Assembly: GCA_001940725.1 (NCBI GenBank)
Contig: MDVR01000013.1
Coordinates: 1-64,000 of the forward strand
DNA: 64,000 bases
Reading direction: 5' to 3'
DNA from: Candidatus Heimdallarchaeota archaeon LC_2
GTDB taxonomy: Archaea; Asgardarchaeota; Heimdallarchaeia; Heimdallarchaeales; Kariarchaeaceae
Part shown: in pieces, positions 8,814 through 16,258 of the stretch
Layout: each line of letters opens with the position of its first letter
Position numbering within the stretch: the stretch's first letter is position 1
Notes under the pieces: model-generated
Databases searched by the model: none
Seen by the model: only the letters and a program-made list of their open reading frames with translations
Told to the model about the DNA's origin: nothing
Position numbers and translations under genes: made by a program

Positions 8814-10250
8814 ATGACCCAAGAAGTAATCGTGAATAATAATAAATTAAAACTAGTTTTTCAGACCTTGAATACAAATTATGGTATGATTGGAATAATT
8901 ATAGCGATGGAATTTGCCATGGTTCTATTTCTTGGAAGTTTCTCAGAACCAATGGTCAAAATATTTGGTAAACCATTGTTACCAATTGATTTAGATAATT
9001 ATGAAATTTCAAGATCTGGTCGAATAATAATGTTATATCATGCTTTTGCAGTTCCATTTGTGGGGGCAGTTGCATTACTATTTTTAGAGATGTATGATAT
9101 ACGATACCCATTTAATTTACAAGCAAAATATTTAGTTTTTTCGGGCAGTTTGTTTTCAGGTATTGGTGGGATAGTTTTTGGTTATCTTATCCCTCATATG
9201 TTTATTCACACAGTTTTCCTTTTTGGATTAAGCTTGTCATTTTTTGGTGGTTTCATGTTAGTTTTAGGTTTATTCCCTTCAAAATCATATCAAACTCAAG
9301 ATCTGAGTGAGGAAAATACCATATTTGGTTATAATTTTGAATATATGAATTTATTTTTAACTATGTTATACTTCATTATATCCGCAGCAATAGGGGGTCT
9401 GGCCAGTTCTTTTTTAGGTGATGAACCTACCTTCCTTGCTGAGGATATTGTTAGAAACGAAACCCATTCACTACTCGAACGAATGGTTATATCTCATCTT
9501 CATGTCATGGTTGCATTACTTATTACGGGTATATTCTTGATGATGGTTACGTATTCAGAAATAAAAGGAATTGGATATAGAATAATTATGATCTTGGCAA
9601 TTCCTGGATCTCTCCTAATCAGTATTGGTGCTTGGTTAGTAATTGTCAAATTTGAACCAGCTCATAAGGTAATTAATGTCGGAGCTTTCATGTTGATTTT
9701 TGGAGGTTTTATACTATCATATCACGGCTTTAAGAAAATTCTAGCAGAAAGTAATGAAGATACTGTAGGAATAAAAAATAAATCCCGAGTTTTACTCAAA
9801 GATCCCGTGAAATTTACCTTGTACTTCGAATTGATTTGGGGTAATTTAGTAACTACAATCCCTGGAATTTATGTTGGGATTAATTTAGACACGTTTCGGG
9901 ATGTGAATGCAATAGGGGAACCATACCGACAGATTGAGCGTGATTTCAATGTTGCACACTGGCACATTCTCTCCGCATTAGCTGGCCTTACAGTATGTCT
10001 ACTCTTGTTAGAACATTATAAGATAAAAGGAAAATTTCGAGACTTAACGGGATGGTTCTTTCTTATTGGAAGTATCGTTGGTTTTGGGTTTGGTGCATTG
10101 TATATCACGCGAACCCCAGAAACCAGTTTAACAGATTTTTATTATATAATGATGAATATCGGAGTTATGACTGTATTTTTGGGTGTAGGTGCATTTTGCG
10201 TTGCTTATTTCAAACATTTTGCAGAAAAAATTAAAGATCATAATAGTTAA
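8814..10250 (+). CDS. Polytopic membrane protein with paired histidines (possible heme protein)
   Basis: A 478-aa protein with about twelve hydrophobic helices and no family I can name. Histidines fall in helices: H76 (MLYHAF), H128 and H132 (IPHMFIHT), H228/H230 (SHLHVMVALL) and H382/H384 (AHWHILSALA). The last two motifs are alike and sit about 154 residues apart, which suggests an internal duplication. Paired helix histidines often ligate heme or metal, as in heme-copper oxidase subunit I or cytochrome b proteins, but the classical oxidase motifs are not evident. An acidic loop (GDEPTFLAED) lies between helices. The gene is single, with an unusual inverted repeat at its start. Confidence 0.6.
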   Translation: MTQEVIVNNNKLKLVFQTLNTNYGMIGIIIAMEFAMVLFLGSFSEPMVKIFGKPLLPIDLDNYEISRSGRIIMLYHAFAVPFVGAVALLFLEMYDIRYPFNLQAKYLVFSGSLFSGIGGIVFGYLIPHMFIHTVFLFGLSLSFFGGFMLVLGLFPSKSYQTQDLSEENTIFGYNFEYMNLFLTMLYFIISAAIGGLASSFLGDEPTFLAEDIVRNETHSLLERMVISHLHVMVALLITGIFLMMVTYSEIKGIGYRIIMILAIPGSLLISIGAWLVIVKFEPAHKVINVGAFMLIFGGFILSYHGFKKILAESNEDTVGIKNKSRVLLKDPVKFTLYFELIWGNLVTTIPGIYVGINLDTFRDVNAIGEPYRQIERDFNVAHWHILSALAGLTVCLLLLEHYKIKGKFRDLTGWFFLIGSIVGFGFGALYITRTPETSLTDFYYIMMNIGVMTVFLGVGAFCVAYFKHFAEKIKDHNS

Positions 10251-10269
10251 TAACATTTTAATTTATAAT

Positions 10270-10746
10270 TTAATCCTTTGTTAAATATGTTATATTTTCA
10301 CCAAAAGTGAACTTCTGATCTTTTTTATGCCATACAAAAGTGATCCTTCTTTTTTTCAACCAACCACGTAACTTGTCATTCTTGGCCTGCCAATCTCTGT
10401 ATCTATCATTAGAAATTATCCAAGCATCTGAATCGATGGCATGTTTTAATGCAAAATAATCATCATCCCGAGAAGCAGGAGTTACAATCACTGAGCCATC
10501 TTTTTGCAAACTTTCAATAATATCGAGATTATCTATTTCATGTTTTAGTTTGGCACTAACAAATATCTCTACGTGATCAATATCATATTCTTCACAAAGT
10601 TGTTTTATTAAAACACAAAATCTCTTTGCTTCAGCTACCTCTCCTTTCACATTCTGGTCTTTGGATAAATTAGGTCCATCAACAATAATTTTAGGGGAAG
10701 ATTTACTATCGTGTTTCAATTTATCTCGACGAGAAAAAAACCTCAT
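10270..10746 (-). CDS. Zc3h12a/Regnase-like NYN-domain ribonuclease
   Basis: A 158-aa NYN (PIN-like) domain protein. The N-terminal strand IIVDGPNLSKDQ carries the first catalytic Asp, HVEIFVSAKLKHEIDN follows, and the block ASRDDDYFALKHAIDSDAWI - ISNDRYRDWQ closely matches the eukaryotic MCPIP1/Regnase signature (DDRF..K.A...DG..VSND.YRD). Such enzymes are Mg2+-dependent endoribonucleases that cut structured RNAs. There is no CCCH zinc finger here; only the catalytic domain plus a short basic N-terminus (RRDKLKHDSK). It is convergent with the histidine-rich membrane protein and divergent from the orphan 630-aa gene. The domain call is strong; the cellular RNA target is unknown. Confidence 0.78.
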   Translation of the reverse strand: MRFFSRRDKLKHDSKSSPKIIVDGPNLSKDQNVKGEVAEAKRFCVLIKQLCEEYDIDHVEIFVSAKLKHEIDNLDIIESLQKDGSVIVTPASRDDDYFALKHAIDSDAWIISNDRYRDWQAKNDKLRGWLKKRRITFVWHKKDQKFTFGENITYLTKD

Positions 10747-10805
10747 GGATAATATAGTAAGGATGTTAGTTAATATAAAAATGAGGTAACATCTAGATTA
10801 GTAGG

Positions 10806-10835
10806 ATTTTCGCTACTTGCTAAGAAGTAACGAAA
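10806..10835. promoter_or_regulatory. Inverted repeat upstream of the orphan 630-aa gene
   Basis: The arms around TTTCGCTACTT and AAGTAACGAAA, separated by GCTAAG, are inverted copies with one mismatch. They lie in the divergent region between the NYN RNase gene and the 630-aa gene. A second short palindrome, CTTGTAACAAG (10921-10931), abuts the start at 10942. Either could be a regulator-binding site; this is inference. Confidence 0.3.
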
Positions 10836-10941
10836 TACAGATGTACAAGTATCCAGGATAAGAATATTTTCAGTTTGCTACTGATATTATGTCTCCCCAA
10901 GATTCAAATACTTTCAATCCCTTGTAACAAGTAGGGAAAAT

Positions 10942-12834
10942 ATGAGTTCTACTGAAGTTAATGCGATCACAAGAGAAAATCAGACCCCAAGAGATAACGA
11001 AGAGATTGTTAGAGTAGTTACAATACTTCGAGATTTTTGCAATCTAGAACAATTACCTCTTTGTTGTGGTTTACCATCAGATAATGATCTTAACGTAAAA
11101 TTGGATGATCTCCCAATTGAGTTCCAAGCTGAAGTAATGGAGATACTGGAATATGGATTTCAACCTTTTGCAATGAAGGATTGGATGACAATAGGTATTC
11201 TATCAGAAATAACTGGACTTGATCCCAATTCTCTGCGGGATGAGAAATTTAGGAAATCAAAGTTTGATTTTAGGGAACCGAGTTCGTGGGGCGATATCCT
11301 AAAATTTAGTGGAAAATATTACACAGTATGGAAAGAAGGAAAATTTGCTCGACTTCATGAAATCTTCTTTTCTAAATTCCTCAATAAAGTTCTCACAGAA
11401 GCTGAAAATTATCTTCATCATTCATTTACGCGTAACCACCCTAAAATCAGGGATTACACCAGGGAGGTAATTGATTTTCTAGACAATAAATATGATCCAG
11501 AGGAAAACCATGGTCGGATTGTAGTTGATACTTCTGCCATAACTGAGATTTATGCTACAACTCAAATTGCCAAGCTCCAAGCATTTTTGTTATATCTAAC
11601 TCATAATCAGACTTTCGAAGAAGCGAGAGAACTTGTGAAAAATTCTACAACTTTGATTACTAAAAAGGGGGCATTAGGTAAGAGTTTTGATTATTTAATC
11701 ACGATTGATCGTAATAAATTAGGGTGTCCAATCAATGAAAATGAACCAAGATTTCAAATTATCTATGGAGAGGTAAAAGGTGTTACCGAAATAGTTAGTA
11801 AAGCAAAAGGTTCACAAGGTACTTATCGTGAGATTATTGTAGGAAGCCAAAATCTAAATAGAATTATGACCGGGGAAGATTTTCTCATAAAAATATCTGA
11901 AATTAGATACCATTTAAAGGATCGTTATAGTCAATTGAGCTGGGATTTTAATTCAATAATTAATCTTTACAAACAAATTTCAAATGACTATGCCTCAATG
12001 GTTCCAGTTGCTCAAATAACAAAAGGGAGATCTCGTTTTAAAGCGATGTTTAACAATCGAAATTCTAGTAGATCCCCATTTCATTTGTTTCAAATGCGAC
12101 AAGGGAATATGCAGATTAAACGAGTTGAGTATATCGAATTAAATGAATTATATTCTGATCCATTAGATATACCAAGAGTAAAGATTGTTCCGGACTATTC
12201 TAAACATATTAGAAATCAATTTGCTGTATATTTTGAGGGAAAAAATTTCGATAAGCAGATAGTAGATCCTTATAGTGCAATAGATTCTGACAAAATAAAA
12301 AATATGATAAATCAAGGATTTGGAAAGTTTAGTCGTAGATTTCTTACGTACTTTGGAACAAGCCAAAACGGCAAGCACACCTCGAAGAAATGTGGCTTTT
12401 CTGGTAGACTAGAGGGTGTGAAAGATGATTATTTAACAGTAGTCTACACAGTAGAATCTATATTAAATTCTAAGAGCTCTGTCTCATATAGTTCATCTCA
12501 CCTCAAAGGGAATACTCACAATAATCAATGGGGAAAGCTTGGAGTTAATTCTATGGTCGCAGGAAAATATGCAGATCCTGAAATAGCAATTAAAAATGGA
12601 ATAATTCAATTTTATCAACAGTTATATGATAAGGACACTACTAAAGCTACTAATTTTCGACGATCGAGAAGAACAAATTGGAAAAAATCTATTGGGATTC
12701 TGATAAAGAAGGGATTACTCGAAGAAGCACAGAGATATCAAAATTTTGCTAATACTGTACTATCTGAATTTCATGCAAAGATTACCTCCCAAAATACTAA
12801 AATACAAAGATTCAGACCAATTAACGATAGATAA
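10942..12834 (+). CDS. Orphan 630-aa protein of unknown function next to tRNA-Pro
   Basis: I do not recognise a family. The ATG at 10942 follows a purine-rich GTAGGGAAAAT. Visible features: an N-terminal region with a conserved-looking pair of cysteines (LPLCCGLPSD), a central strand-like RIVVDTSAITEIY that could hold an acidic active-site residue, another strand IIYGEVKGVTEIV, a lysine/serine-rich segment SQNGKHTSKKCGFSGR, and a basic C-terminus (FRRSRRTNWKK). Basic patches suggest nucleic-acid binding. A divergent DDE-type transposase is one possibility, since the VVDTSA strand sits mid-protein, but no full triad can be defended. It lies 192 bp before the intact tRNA-Pro that begins the repeat array, so it borders the accessory region. 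Confidence 0.6.
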   Translation: MSSTEVNAITRENQTPRDNEEIVRVVTILRDFCNLEQLPLCCGLPSDNDLNVKLDDLPIEFQAEVMEILEYGFQPFAMKDWMTIGILSEITGLDPNSLRDEKFRKSKFDFREPSSWGDILKFSGKYYTVWKEGKFARLHEIFFSKFLNKVLTEAENYLHHSFTRNHPKIRDYTREVIDFLDNKYDPEENHGRIVVDTSAITEIYATTQIAKLQAFLLYLTHNQTFEEARELVKNSTTLITKKGALGKSFDYLITIDRNKLGCPINENEPRFQIIYGEVKGVTEIVSKAKGSQGTYREIIVGSQNLNRIMTGEDFLIKISEIRYHLKDRYSQLSWDFNSIINLYKQISNDYASMVPVAQITKGRSRFKAMFNNRNSSRSPFHLFQMRQGNMQIKRVEYIELNELYSDPLDIPRVKIVPDYSKHIRNQFAVYFEGKNFDKQIVDPYSAIDSDKIKNMINQGFGKFSRRFLTYFGTSQNGKHTSKKCGFSGRLEGVKDDYLTVVYTVESILNSKSSVSYSSSHLKGNTHNNQWGKLGVNSMVAGKYADPEIAIKNGIIQFYQQLYDKDTTKATNFRRSRRTNWKKSIGILIKKGLLEEAQRYQNFANTVLSEFHAKITSQNTKIQRFRPINDR

Positions 12835-13026
12835 TAGATTGAAGCACTGATTTTTTTTCTCTATAAAGTAAGATATAGAATGCACACTCTTTTTATGTAA
12901 AATCGAAGTGTAACATCATTAAATTAAAATTAAATTAAATTCAACAAAGATTATAGATGCGGTTTCCATACCCATCTAATATCTATGTTTGTCCGAAATT
13001 GGAATTTCATAGAAAACGTCTGAAAT

Positions 13027-13100
13027 GGACTCGTAGTGTAGTTTGGAAACATGCGTGCTTGGGGTGTACGTGATCGAGGGTTCAAATCCCCCCGAGTCCA
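13027..13100 (+). tRNA. tRNA-Pro (anticodon GGG)
   Basis: A complete cloverleaf can be drawn. The acceptor stem GGACTCG pairs fully with CGAGTCC (13093-13099), with discriminator A at 13100 and no encoded CCA. The D arm is GTGT with ACAT. The anticodon stem CGTGC/GTACG holds loop TTGGGGT, so the anticodon is GGG and the identity proline. The T loop is TTCAAAT. One irregularity: the T stem GAGGG/CCCCC has an A-C mismatch at its second pair. No intron is seen. Three further copies of its 3' half lie downstream. Confidence 0.9.
13051..13100 (+). repeat. tRNA-Pro 3'-half repeat, copy 1 (within the intact gene)
   Basis: The segment from the 5' side of the anticodon stem to the discriminator base recurs at 13202, 13988 and 15467 in the same orientation. 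That span is what archaeal tRNA-targeting (SSV-type) integrases commonly use as attachment core. Similarity continues past the gene into a T-rich tail (TTTTTCAGTTTT). Confidence 0.75.
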
Positions 13101-13201
13101 TTTTTCAGTTTTATAATGTATTATTTTGACCTATAATCTGTCGAATTAGTAATCTCAGGAATCCATTTCAAATGAAATCCCATGAACTTAGGCATGTGGA
13201 A

Positions 13202-13251
13202 ATGCGTGCTTGGGGTGTACGTAATCGGGGGTTCAAATCCCTCCGATCTCA
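13202..13251 (+). repeat. tRNA-Pro 3'-half repeat, copy 2 (no 5' half)
   Basis: Nearly identical to the tRNA from ATGCGTGCTTGGGGTGTACG through the T arm, ending CCGATCTCA instead of CCGAGTCCA. The sequence upstream cannot form the matching acceptor 5' strand or a D arm, so this is not a full tRNA. It keeps a GGG anticodon loop. It starts exactly 151 bp after copy 1. Interpretation as an attachment-site remnant is inference. Confidence 0.75.
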
Positions 13252-13268
13252 TTCTTTTTTCTTTTTTT

Positions 13269-13907
13269 CTAATTATTTTGAGACTGTTTTGTGTAATCAA
13301 CATCGAGTCCAAATTTATTTATTATTAGAGTATTTACTCGATGTTTTAAAGTTGGGTAGATATATGCAACACCAGTTTGACCTTTGTACTTCTCGATTCT
13401 AACAAGAAATTCTTCATAATCGGTATACCAATGTCTAATGAATGAACAAATTGCATTATCAGTTAATTCTCCATTGAAATCAATATAACGATAAGAATAA
13501 TATGTATTTGCTTCTTGCAATACCGACTCAGTTAATTCATCTAGATAAAGCTCTGGTGCCCATTCACTTATCTCCTGTCGTAATTTTTCTCGCCTTTTTT
13601 TATGAGCTTGTTTTTGAATTTTACTGAGCTTCTGCCTTCTTAACATCACTTTTTCAACCAAATCAGAATTCTTAGCGATCCAGTTTTCTAATCTTTCAAT
13701 TAGATAGAGCTTCATAGGTGCTACAGATTTATAATGGGGATTTGGTCTTATTAAATCAGGTTCACCAATCTCTTTAAACATTTTATCAGTCAAGAAATAT
13801 TGAGATTTAGCTCTTGAGAAAGTCATATACAAACTCTTTTTGGTCTTCTTTTCTCGTTCTTCGCCTTTATTTTCAATTACCTCATCTGGTTCTTTCACAA
13901 TTATCAT
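13269..13907 (-). CDS. XPA C-terminal-domain-like protein
   Basis: A 212-aa basic protein with no name in my memory but a striking motif set at residues about 33-70: SQYFLTDKMFKEI, then PNPHYKSVAPMKLYLIERLE, followed by a long basic helix with KKRREKLRQE. This is the layout of the DNA-binding C-terminal part of eukaryotic repair protein XPA (Y-L-L-x-D-x-D-L, N-P-H-H, M-K-L-Y-L, then a charged helix). The XPA zinc finger is absent. The C-terminal half (from ISEWAPELYLDEL) is unrelated to anything I know. It is the only gene between tRNA-Pro 3'-half copies 2 and 3, so it may be cargo of an integrated segment. DNA binding is inference. Confidence 0.6.
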   Translation of the reverse strand: MIIVKEPDEVIENKGEEREKKTKKSLYMTFSRAKSQYFLTDKMFKEIGEPDLIRPNPHYKSVAPMKLYLIERLENWIAKNSDLVEKVMLRRQKLSKIQKQAHKKRREKLRQEISEWAPELYLDELTESVLQEANTYYSYRYIDFNGELTDNAICSFIRHWYTDYEEFLVRIEKYKGQTGVAYIYPTLKHRVNTLIINKFGLDVDYTKQSQNN

Positions 13908-13987
13908 TCATAATATATGATAAAAATTATTTAAAGTAAAATCTGAAATGCTGCTTTAAGATTGATCGAAAAATGCTTTTATATTAA

Positions 13988-14034
13988 CGTGCTTGGGTTG
14001 TACGTGAAAGGGGGTTCAAATCCCCCCGAGTCCA
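13988..14034 (+). repeat. tRNA-Pro 3'-half repeat, copy 3 (no 5' half)
   Basis: CGTGCTTGGGTTGTACG (anticodon arm, GGG loop) continues through a perfect T arm GGGGG-TTCAAAT-CCCCC to CGAGTCCA. The upstream side shows no D arm or acceptor strand. The shared tail CATTTTTCA continues beyond the repeat. It closes the segment that carries the XPA-like gene. Confidence 0.75.
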
Positions 14035-14116
14035 TTTTTCATTTTTATTTTGAATTCTCAAATCCGTAGTTGATGAAATCAGACATTTCAGGTATGCAAT
14101 TTAAGTTTAAAAATCA

Positions 14117-15304
14117 TTAATTATATCTATCTGTATATTCTTTTAACTTTACAGCTTGATTTAATAAATCAATTGAGAGATTTGAAATTTGTGCCATGCT
14201 TGTGGTAACATGTTCCATGGTTGCTGCGACTTCTTCTGAAGATGCACTGGTTTCCTCGGAAAATGCTGCAACATTTTCAATATTTGTTTTGATTCCACCA
14301 AACTCATTCATTAACTCCATCAGATTTTCTGAAGTTATTTCTTCTATTTCTTTTGCAGCTAGTGAGGTCTCATCAGATAACTTTCTAACATTTTCAGCCA
14401 CTACTGAGAAACCTCTTCCATAATCACCTGCACGAGACGCTTCAATACCTGCATTTAAGGCTAAAATGTTTGTTTGTAACACAATCTGACTGATTGTTGC
14501 AGAATTTCCTTGAATTCTTTTTAGAACCTTTTCCAAAGTATCACTTGTAAAATTTAATTTATCTACCACAAGTGATATCATCGCCGACTGTGATGATGCC
14601 CCCTGAGCCATGGATTGTGACGTTTGTGCTACTTCTTCGGTAGAAGCATTGATCTCCTCGCTACTGCCAGATAATTCTTCTGAGGTAGAATTCATGATGT
14701 TACTGATAGTAATAATTTGTTGTAGATTTAGATCCACTGTGGATACTATTTCGTTTAGAAAACCTGCAATTTTCCCATAAGTATTATCAGCTAATACCAT
14801 TGGGCTTGTTATTCTGCTTTTGATATCTCCATGTAAGTATGCTTTAGTAACTCTGTCAAACTCTTCCACATAAGGATCACTTATATTATACAGCTCCCCA
14901 AAAACAACGATTATGTAAAGCAACATAATCGGAACAGTCCACAGTCTCAGTTCATTTTGAATACTGTTGGTATTAATGTTCATGGTTTCATAAGTTCCAG
15001 TCACTGTACCCATTCGTGATGAAAAAAGAAGGAGTCCCATACAAAGAGGGATTAGATGTGCAGTTAACTTTGTTCTGTAATCATTGGTTCCTAATTTGGA
15101 TCTTGTGTAAAATAGAACTAGAGCAATTGAACTTGGTAATACCATCAATTGAAACAACATATCTGATCTGGTTAGTGGATTTAATTCGTGAAAAATGTTA
15201 TTTGCCCAAAATTGAAATGAAATTGTATAGAAGAAAAGAATAATTTCAATTATAGTTAAATCAAACAACCTGTACGATTTTAAATTGCTTAGAGACACGA
15301 ACAT
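14117..15304 (-). CDS. Methyl-accepting chemotaxis-type signalling protein
   Basis: A 395-aa chemoreceptor-like protein. The N-terminal 150 residues hold about four membrane helices ([55 protein letters not shown]) with almost no external sensor domain. A HAMP-like linker follows, then the cytoplasmic hairpin with the MCP tip signature [20 protein letters not shown] - [16 protein letters not shown]. The Ser/Glu-rich segments on both sides ([34 protein letters not shown]) fit methylation regions. No cheA, cheW or other che gene is in the window. It is the only gene between tRNA-Pro 3'-half copies 3 and 4. Confidence 0.88.
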   Translation of the reverse strand: MFVSLSNLKSYRLFDLTIIEIILFFYTISFQFWANNIFHELNPLTRSDMLFQLMVLPSSIALVLFYTRSKLGTNDYRTKLTAHLIPLCMGLLLFSSRMGTVTGTYETMNINTNSIQNELRLWTVPIMLLYIIVVFGELYNISDPYVEEFDRVTKAYLHGDIKSRITSPMVLADNTYGKIAGFLNEIVSTVDLNLQQIITISNIMNSTSEELSGSSEEINASTEEVAQTSQSMAQGASSQSAMISLVVDKLNFTSDTLEKVLKRIQGNSATISQIVLQTNILALNAGIEASRAGDYGRGFSVVAENVRKLSDETSLAAKEIEEITSENLMELMNEFGGIKTNIENVAAFSEETSASSEEVAATMEHVTTSMAQISNLSIDLLNQAVKLKEYTDRYN

Positions 15305-15331
15305 ATTATTATGGAGTAATCATTCTTAATG

Positions 15332-15343
15332 CTTTATATATGG
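15332..15343 (-). promoter_or_regulatory. Probable TATA box of the chemoreceptor gene
   Basis: On the minus strand the stretch CATATATAAAGC lies about 30-40 bp before the ATG at 15304, at the usual archaeal TATA position for a near-leaderless transcript. Confidence 0.5.
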
Positions 15344-15466
15344 TCGGTCAAACATTGTAATTGGAGACTACAAAGAATGCAATAAATTGTATACTTTTTT
15401 AATGATTATGATTTTCAAAATTGGAAAAACATAATTAGATTAATTTTTAATTCTAAGTTGAAAATA

Positions 15467-15517
15467 ATGCGTGCATGGGTTGTACGTAATCGGGGGTTCA
15501 AATCCCCCCCGAGTCCA
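15467..15517 (+). repeat. tRNA-Pro 3'-half repeat, copy 4 (no 5' half)
   Basis: ATGCGTGCATGGGTTGTACG, then a perfect GGGGG-TTCAAAT-CCCCC T arm and CCGAGTCCA, with one extra C compared with the intact gene. It is followed by the same TTTTTCAGTTTT tail. There is no 5' half. It closes the segment carrying the chemoreceptor. Confidence 0.75.
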
Positions 15518-15615
15518 TTTTTCAGTTTTTTAAGTGAAAATTAATCTTCTATCAGATATTATCTTATCACAAAAACAATGTTAATAATCTTTAATCTTCA
15601 AATCACAACTTGAGG

Positions 15616-16056
15616 ATGAAAAGGAATTATTACGAGGTACTCGAAATATCTAAATCAGCATCTCAAGCTGATATAAAGAAAGCTTTTCGTCGTCTTGCTA
15701 AAAAATATCATCCTGATTCTGCAGTTAATCTTACTCAAGAAGATGCGGAAGAGGCATTCAAAGAAATTAATGAAGCTTATTCGATACTATCTGATTCCAG
15801 GAAGAGAAGAGCTTTTGATCACGGTGGCTTTAGAGGAAATTACAGCAACTTCCATTCAGGCTTTACAACAAATTCAGCAAGTTCAAAACGAGATCTGATA
15901 CGTAATAAACTTGCAGAAAATCAATCATTTTCACTTAATCAATTTGCATTTGAACTGCGGGTGGAAGTAAGTAACCTGACCAAATTATTAATGATTATGA
16001 TCAAAAAGGGATTTGTAAAAGGGATGATACGCCAAGGACAATTCATTCATAATTAA
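15616..16056 (+). CDS. J-domain protein with a winged-helix-like C-terminus
   Basis: A 146-aa protein. Residues 4-70 form a complete J domain ([20 protein letters not shown], then KYHPD with the HPD motif, [23 protein letters not shown]), which would stimulate an Hsp70 ATPase. There is no Gly/Phe-rich plus zinc-finger region of DnaJ. The C-terminal about 55 residues ([20 protein letters not shown] through [13 protein letters not shown]) look like a small winged helix: helix, helix, recognition helix, basic wing. I chose the ATG at 15616 with GAGG just upstream; an in-frame TTG at 15610 is possible. It begins about 100 bp after tRNA repeat copy 4 and ends 9 bp before the fold-back element. No dnaK is in the window. 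Confidence 0.82.
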   Translation: MKRNYYEVLEISKSASQADIKKAFRRLAKKYHPDSAVNLTQEDAEEAFKEINEAYSILSDSRKRRAFDHGGFRGNYSNFHSGFTTNSASSKRDLIRNKLAENQSFSLNQFAFELRVEVSNLTKLLMIMIKKGFVKGMIRQGQFIHN

Positions 16057-16064
16057 TTGGTTTC

Positions 16065-16120
16065 ATTGATCTGTTGTTAACCTCAGTTTCAACAAAGTTT
16101 TCGTCCCTCAAATCACAAAC
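16065..16120 (+). repeat. Outer inverted repeat, left arm
   Basis: Starts ATTGATCTGTTGTTAACC and contains TTTCAACAAAGTTTT and CCCTCAAATCACAAAC. It pairs with 17482-17537 in reverse complement (about 49/56). Confidence 0.7.
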
Positions 16121-16189
16121 TAATTACAAAATGTGAATCACAACCCCTATTGTTTAAACGATTTGTGGAACCAAAGGACAATAAATTGA

Positions 16190-16247
16190 ACTTTGTTATT
16201 TGAGGTTCAAAAAGTATGCCAAAAGTGAGGGATGGCGCAGATCGATC
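16190..16247 (+). repeat. Inner inverted repeat, left arm
   Basis: Contains TTATTTGAGGTTCAAAAAGT, CCAAAAGTGAGGG and GCAGATCGATC. It pairs with 17355-17412 in reverse complement (about 49/58). It ends about 10 bp before the stop codon of the cargo gene. Confidence 0.65.
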
Positions 16248-16258
16248 CAGTAAGTGTC

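Noticed and set aside
13121..13402. Short open frames on both strands over tRNA-Pro copy 2
   Set aside because: They cross the tRNA-derived repeat and overlap the real minus-strand gene; translations show no protein-like composition or start signal.
13202..15517. Reading copies 2-4 as extra functional tRNA-Pro genes
   Set aside because: Each lacks the 5' acceptor strand and D arm, so no cloverleaf can form without trans pieces. A trans-spliced (split) tRNA was considered but no matching 5' half was found in the window.
13027..15517. CRISPR array
   Set aside because: Only four repeats, spacing of 0.1-1.5 kb, tRNA-derived sequence and genes in between; no cas genes.
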